The notes beneath the pieces were generated by a model. It did no database searches and was not told the DNA's origin. It saw nothing but the letters and a program-made list of their open reading frames with translations. DNA of 64,000 nt from positions 10,127 to 74,126 of the forward strand of contig CAJUIP010000017.1 of NCBI GenBank assembly GCA_910586315.1, read 5' to 3'. This stretch comes from an uncultured Lachnospiraceae bacterium (lineage in GTDB: Bacteria; Bacillota; Clostridia; Lachnospirales; Lachnospiraceae). The translations under genes were made by a program, and so were the position numbers. Numbering within the stretch: the stretch's first letter is position 1; every line of letters begins with the position of its first letter. Positions 60,570 to 64,000 of this stretch are shown here, piece after piece.

Positions 60570-61598
60570 ATGTCATTTGTTTATAAAAGTCTCCTGCCGA
60601 CACCGGAGGAAATTAAGGCGGAATTTCCGCTGGCTCCTGAGTTCGTGCAGGCGAAAGCAGAAAAAGATAAGGAAATTGCAGATGTTTTTATGGGAAAGAG
60701 CACCAAATTTCTGGTGATTATCGGACCATGTTCAGCGGACCGGGAGGACGCTGTCTGCGAATATATAGGACGGCTTGCCAGGGTGAATGAGCAGGTAAAA
60801 GACAAGCTGATACTGATACCGCGGGTATATACGAATAAGCCGCGGACCACTGGGGGCGGTTACAAGGGAATGCTTCATCAGCCTGATCCGGAGAAAAAGC
60901 CCAATATGTACGAAGGGTTGGTGGCCATTCGGAAACTCCATATGAGGGTGATTCAGGATTACGGCTTTACCACAGCTGATGAGATGCTGTATCCGGAAAA
61001 CTTAAGCTATCTGTCTGATGTGCTTTCCTATATTGCCATCGGTGCACGCTCTGTGGAGAATCAACAGCACCGCCTGGCTTCCAGCGGCGTGGATGTCCCT
61101 GTGGGAATGAAGAATCCTACCAGTGGAGATTTGAGCGTGATGTTAAACGCTGTTTATGCAGCGCAGCATGGACATGACTTTATTTTCCGAACCTGGGAGG
61201 TGGAGACAAAAGGAAATCCTTTGACCCACACCATTCTCCGCGGCGCGGTCAGCAAGCATGGACAGTGTCTGCCAAACTATCATTACGAAGACCTGGAGCT
61301 GCTTTACAGCCTGTACCAGGAGAGAGACCTTCTGAACCCGGCTTGTATTGTGGATGCAAACCATTCGAACTCCAACAAAAGGTATGAGGAGCAGGTCCGA
61401 ATTGTGAAGGAGGTGCTTCACAGCCGACGGCATTCCGCGGATATTCATGACTTTATTAAGGGAGTTATGGTAGAAAGTTATCTGGAATCGGGCTGTCAGA
61501 AAATCGGAGAGCATATTTACGGAAAATCCATCACAGATCCGTGTCTGGGCTGGAAAGAGTCCGAACAGTTAATTTATGACATTGCCGAGTCCATATAG
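60570..61598 (+). CDS. aroF: 3-deoxy-7-phosphoheptulonate synthase
   Basis: This 342-aa type I DAHP synthase catalyses the first step of aromatic biosynthesis. Motifs are IIGPCSADREDA, RVYTNKPRTTGGGYKG, ADEMLYPENLSYL, GARSVENQQHRLASSG, GMKNPTSGD and IVDANHSNSNKRYEEQ with metal-binding residues. The C-terminal half is complete. The ATG at 60570 has TGGAGG 8 bases upstream, 38 bases after rpoN. The symbol is chosen for family only; the feedback amino acid is not known. Confidence 0.94.
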   Translation: MSFVYKSLLPTPEEIKAEFPLAPEFVQAKAEKDKEIADVFMGKSTKFLVIIGPCSADREDAVCEYIGRLARVNEQVKDKLILIPRVYTNKPRTTGGGYKGMLHQPDPEKKPNMYEGLVAIRKLHMRVIQDYGFTTADEMLYPENLSYLSDVLSYIAIGARSVENQQHRLASSGVDVPVGMKNPTSGDLSVMLNAVYAAQHGHDFIFRTWEVETKGNPLTHTILRGAVSKHGQCLPNYHYEDLELLYSLYQERDLLNPACIVDANHSNSNKRYEEQVRIVKEVLHSRRHSADIHDFIKGVMVESYLESGCQKIGEHIYGKSITDPCLGWKESEQLIYDIAESI

Positions 61599-61732
61599 TA
61601 ACAGTTCAGACAGGCCTGCCCGTTCACCACGCTGATAATACGAAAACGCAATGGCGGGCCATCGCGAAGCGATTTTAAGTGGCCGTATGCGGTAACAGTT
61701 TCGTGTTGTCTGTCTGCCGCTCCATATAGGTC

Positions 61733-61761
61733 TTGACAGAATCGGAAGAGTCTGTTAGGAT
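61733..61761 (+). promoter_or_regulatory. Promoter of the ABC-F leader
   Basis: TTGACA (61733-61738), a 17-base spacer and TAGGAT (61756-61761). The transcript would start near 61768, about 345 bases before the ABC-F start codon. Confidence 0.75.
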
Positions 61762-61825
61762 AACGATGGTGACAGGCGCTGAACGTAACGGTGCTGAAGC
61801 GAAAAAAAGAAAACGGAGGAAAAAG

Positions 61826-61849
61826 ATGTATAATACATTTTCTTGCTAA
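61826..61849 (+). CDS. Leader ORF 1, 7 codons
   Basis: ATG with ACGGAGGAAAAAG just upstream encodes M-Y-N-T-F-S-C and stops at TAA. It has a better ribosome site than many full genes. It is a candidate leader peptide in the ABC-F attenuator. Confidence 0.5.
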   Translation: MYNTFSC

Positions 61850-61874
61850 TTGAGAGGAGCATATTGGAGAAATA

Positions 61875-61946
61875 ATGGGGACCGCCCTGTTTTTTGGTAT
61901 GCTCGCACGCAGGAAAATGTTTAAATCTTTTGCCGATGCTGTATAG
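61875..61946 (+). CDS. Leader ORF 2, 23 codons
   Basis: ATG preceded by TTGGAGAAAT encodes 23 residues beginning MGTALFFGMLARRKM and ending ADAV. It contains an R-R-K triplet, which fits the R/K-x-R/K pattern at which macrolide-bound ribosomes tend to stall. Its ribosome site lies between GCATATT (61859-61865) and TATGCTC (61898-61904), which can pair. It is a candidate sensor ORF. Confidence 0.5.
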   Translation: MGTALFFGMLARRKMFKSFADAV

Positions 61947-61996
61947 AGAGACAATACGGAAAATATGCCGTGCCATACTATGGATTCGTACAGAAG

Positions 61997-62029
61997 GCCG
62001 CAGGAATTAAGCATTCCTGCGGCTTTTTT
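61997..62029 (+). terminator. Strong terminator in the ABC-F leader
   Basis: GCCGCAGGAAT pairs perfectly with ATTCCTGCGGC (11 bp) over a 5-base loop, followed by six T. It lies 50 bases after leader ORF 2 and 85 before the ABC-F start, so it would block the gene unless read through. Confidence 0.92.
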
Positions 62030-62054
62030 AAAGTTGTTACTGTTTTACTGTTCA

Positions 62055-62083
62055 CGGGCGTTCGCCCGCTGTGGAAAAACGGA
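62055..62083 (+). repeat. Hairpin-plus-tail repeat, copy 1
   Basis: CGGGCGTTCGCCCG then CTGTGGAAAAACGGA; a near copy with 2 differences lies at 63854-63882, so the pair brackets the ABC-F gene. Confidence 0.65.
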
Positions 62084-62113
62084 ATTCTTCATTCAAAGTG
62101 AGGAGGTATGAGC

Positions 62114-63718
62114 ATGGCATTTATAAATATTGTTGATTTGTCGTTTTCCTATGAGGGAAGCAGTGACATGATATTTGATCATGTATCCTTTCGGATGGAT
62201 ACGGACTGGAGGCTTGGCTTCACCGGAAGAAATGGAAGAGGGAAAACTACATTTATGCGTCTTCTTCTAGATTCCGGACGGAGGGAGGAGGAGCGCAGGT
62301 TCGAATACAGCGGAACCATAACCGCGCCGGTGGGGTTTGAATATTTTCCCTATGAGGTCGTAAATCAGGAGCGGCTTACATTGGAGATTGCAGAGGAACT
62401 TCTGCCTGGTTCCACAGAGCCGGGAGAAATCTGGAAAATTTTCCGTGAATTTTCCAATCTTGAATTGGGGGAGGATGTGCTGTACCGCCCTTTTTCCACC
62501 TTGAGTTACGGAGAGCGGACAAAGGCCCTTCTGGCGTGTCTCTTTCTGCGTGAGGATAAGTTTCTGCTGATTGATGAGCCTACCAATCATCTGGATATGA
62601 GGGCCAGGGAGCTTTTGGGAGAATATCTGAGGAAAAAATCGGGATTTCTCCTGGTATCCCACGACAGGAGACTTCTGGATGCCTGCACGGACCATACCCT
62701 GTCCATCAACAAAACAAATATTGAAATCCAGAAGGGGAATTTTTCTTCCTGGTGGGAGAATAAACAGCGTCAGGATGCCTGTGAACTGGCGGAAAATGAA
62801 AAACTTAAGAAAGATATCGGACGTCTAAAGGCGGCTGCCAGACAGTCCGGGGAATGGGCGGATCAGGTGGAAGCAACGAAAATCGGCCACAAAAATGCAG
62901 AAAAATTTTCCAAAGCCGGAGGCGTAGGTAATCGGGACTATATCGGGGAAAAATCCAGGCGGATGCAGATGCGGAGAAAGAATCTGGAGCGGCGTCAGGA
63001 ACGGGCCATAGAGGAAAAGTCACAGCTTTTAAAGAATCTGGAGGAGACGGAAGACTTAAAGCTGTTTCCTATGGAGTACCGGACAGAGCAGCTTGCAGAG
63101 TTTCGGGATGTCTCCATTGGATATGGAGAAAAAATTGTGGCCGGGGGAGTCAGTTTTCGGATTTGCCGCGGGGACAGGATTGCTCTGACGGGAAGAAACG
63201 GGTGCGGAAAAAGCAGTGTCATAAAGCTTTTGCTGTCCTGCCTGGGTTTGCATGCAGGAGGAGAAGGAACAATCGGTCATGAAAATGCTGCGTATAAAGA
63301 GGCGGATATGGCGGCGTTAACATACCGTGGAAGGATTGATACCGGAAGCGGGCTCGTGGTCTCCTGCGTACCCCAGGACGCCGGATTCCTGAAGGGAAAG
63401 CTTACGGACTATGCAAAAGAAAAAGAAATTAATCCTGTGCTTTTAAACATGCTCCTGCGGAAAATGGATTTTTCACGGACACAGCTTGAAAAGAGGATGG
63501 AAGATTTCAGCGAGGGGCAGAAAAAAAAGGTGCTTCTCGCCGCCAGCCTGGCAACGCAGGCGCACCTTTATATCTGGGATGAACCCCTTAATTACATTGA
63601 TGTGTTTTCGCGCATGCAGATCGAAGACCTGATTTTAAAGTATAAGCCGACGCTGGTGTTTGTAGAACATGACAGAGAATTTGTGGAACGGATTTCTACG
63701 AAACAGTTTGGCATATGA
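62114..63718 (+). CDS. ABC-F family ribosome protection protein (Lsa/Vga-like)
   Basis: This protein of about 534 aa has two ABC domains and no membrane segments. Domain 1: Walker A GRNGRGKTT, signature LSYGERTK, Walker B LLIDEPTNHLD. Domain 2: Walker A GRNGCGKSS, signature FSEGQKKK, Walker B IWDEPLNYID. A charged linker (about 215-320) joins them and would reach the peptidyl transferase centre. The start LSFSYEGSSDMIFDHVSFRMDTDWRLG is close to Lsa-type proteins (quoted in part: FDHVSFRMDTDWRLG), which confer resistance to lincosamides, streptogramin A and pleuromutilins. I prefer ATG 62114 (GAGGAGG at 7-8 bases) to 62108. Confidence 0.88.
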   Translation: MAFINIVDLSFSYEGSSDMIFDHVSFRMDTDWRLGFTGRNGRGKTTFMRLLLDSGRREEERRFEYSGTITAPVGFEYFPYEVVNQERLTLEIAEELLPGSTEPGEIWKIFREFSNLELGEDVLYRPFSTLSYGERTKALLACLFLREDKFLLIDEPTNHLDMRARELLGEYLRKKSGFLLVSHDRRLLDACTDHTLSINKTNIEIQKGNFSSWWENKQRQDACELAENEKLKKDIGRLKAAARQSGEWADQVEATKIGHKNAEKFSKAGGVGNRDYIGEKSRRMQMRRKNLERRQERAIEEKSQLLKNLEETEDLKLFPMEYRTEQLAEFRDVSIGYGEKIVAGGVSFRICRGDRIALTGRNGCGKSSVIKLLLSCLGLHAGGEGTIGHENAAYKEADMAALTYRGRIDTGSGLVVSCVPQDAGFLKGKLTDYAKEKEINPVLLNMLLRKMDFSRTQLEKRMEDFSEGQKKKVLLAASLATQAHLYIWDEPLNYIDVFSRMQIEDLILKYKPTLVFVEHDREFVERISTKQFGI

Positions 63719-63853
63719 CCATTGAAGATTGCCTGTGGCAGTGGGGGATATGCTTTGACTCCATTATGATACTGGCTCCCAGTCAATGAACGGGGAGATT
63801 ATTGTTCATGGGAGGGGGCATCTTCTTGCCCGCTTTCAGCGGACAAGAAGCAT

Positions 63854-63882
63854 CGGGCGTTCACCCGATGTGGAAAAACGGA
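63854..63882 (+). repeat. Hairpin-plus-tail repeat, copy 2
   Basis: CGGGCGTTCACCCG then ATGTGGAAAAACGGA, matching 62055-62083. Here the tail is itself the start of the long arm pair 63872-63932. Confidence 0.65.
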
Positions 63883-63932
63883 TAAAAACAGTCTTACAAG
63901 CAAGCTTGACGCCTGTTTTCATCCGTTTTTCC
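63872..63932. repeat. Hairpin with 20-base arms
   Basis: GGAAAAACGGATAAAAACAG pairs with CTGTTTTCATCCGTTTTTCC with a single mismatch, over a loop of 21 bases. It may end transcription of the ABC-F gene, though only a short T-run is present in the right arm. Confidence 0.7.
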
Positions 63933-64000
63933 CCGCCCCGTAAACGGTAGTGTCAAATACTATCCTATTTTTTGTTACTCAAACCTTTATTTTATGGGAG

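Larger units (their letters stand above)
61599..62113. other. 515-bp region: regulated leader of the ABC-F gene
   Basis: It holds a strong promoter (61733), a leader with two short ORFs, a strong terminator (61997-62029) and then a GGGCGTTCGCCC hairpin (62056-62067) before the ABC-F ribosome site. The first 130 bases, after aroF, contain only weak inverted repeats. Confidence 0.75.
63719..64000. other. Chain of stem-loops after the ABC-F gene
   Basis: In order: ATGAAC/GTTCAT (63786-63809), CTTCTTG...CAAGAAG (63822-63850), CATCGGGCG...CCCGATG (63851-63870) and a 20-base arm pair (63872-63891 with 63913-63932). No open frame is convincing. Confidence 0.65.

Noticed and set aside
61768..62029. 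SRP RNA, 6S RNA or tmRNA in the ABC-F leader
   Set aside because: None of the conserved motifs that I know for these RNAs are present; leader ORFs and context fit an attenuator better.

Overview
The window looks like chromosome of a Gram-positive, anaerobic, probably endospore-forming member of the Clostridia, most likely a Lachnospiraceae (Clostridium cluster XIVa type). This is judged from the split glycine dehydrogenase genes (gcvPA/gcvPB), a YyaC-type spore protein, a clostridial Tad pilus locus, the DnaD/DnaC-like primosome pair, strong AGGAGG ribosome sites, several TTG starts and intergenic palindromes of a kind I associate with this family. I see no rRNA, tRNA, CRISPR array, phage module or intact insertion sequence.

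Layout. 1-9832: a Tad/Flp pilus operon (end of a prepilin peptidase, TadZ, TadA, TadB, TadC, a 55-aa Flp pilin, a DUF5702-like protein, two TadE-like pseudopilins, a second prepilin peptidase and an FHA protein), all on +, mostly with overlapping or abutting genes. 9985-15745: ornithine cyclodeaminase-like enzyme, rhomboid protease, HIT protein, sigma-70-like factor, murG (-), a possible anti-sigma protein, a small secreted protein and a TSCPD protein (-). 16227-29751: mtnN, membrane proteins, pgi, an M15-type cell wall peptidase, yyaC, a LysM protein with an apparently metal-less MPN-like domain, a DUF5711-like protein, transketolase and a ROK glucokinase. 30202-33978: CBS-type pyrophosphatase, flavin reductase, shikimate-kinase-like protein and cysK.

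34281-42630: an M20 amidohydrolase (-) divergent from a GntR regulator, then asd-lysC-creatininase behind a near-consensus promoter that carries two copies of a 20-bp repeat; then a small TTG-start gene, a DUF1576 membrane protein, a VanZ-like protein and queT with a structured leader (riboswitch candidate). 42746-53954: a leftward operon of an RraA-like protein, a complete peptide-type ABC importer (SBP, two permeases, two ATPases) and both glycine dehydrogenase subunits, divergent from a nitrilase-family amidase and a second GntR regulator. 54128-64000: murC; a cluster of five perfect DnaA boxes directly upstream of dnaD and a dnaC-like helicase loader; prs, rpoN, DAHP synthase; and an ABC-F ribosome-protection gene behind a 5' leader containing two small ORFs and a strong terminator.

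Most notable: (1) the ABC-F leader, which has the parts of a ribosome-mediated attenuator; (2) the DnaA-box cluster at the primosome genes; (3) the peptide importer/RraA/glycine dehydrogenase/amidase cluster with matching operator-like palindromes; (4) two long palindromic elements sharing a core whose inner stem differs in sequence but keeps its pairing; (5) paired 20-bp operators at asd-lysC. Functions are from recognition of motifs by eye; no database search was run.
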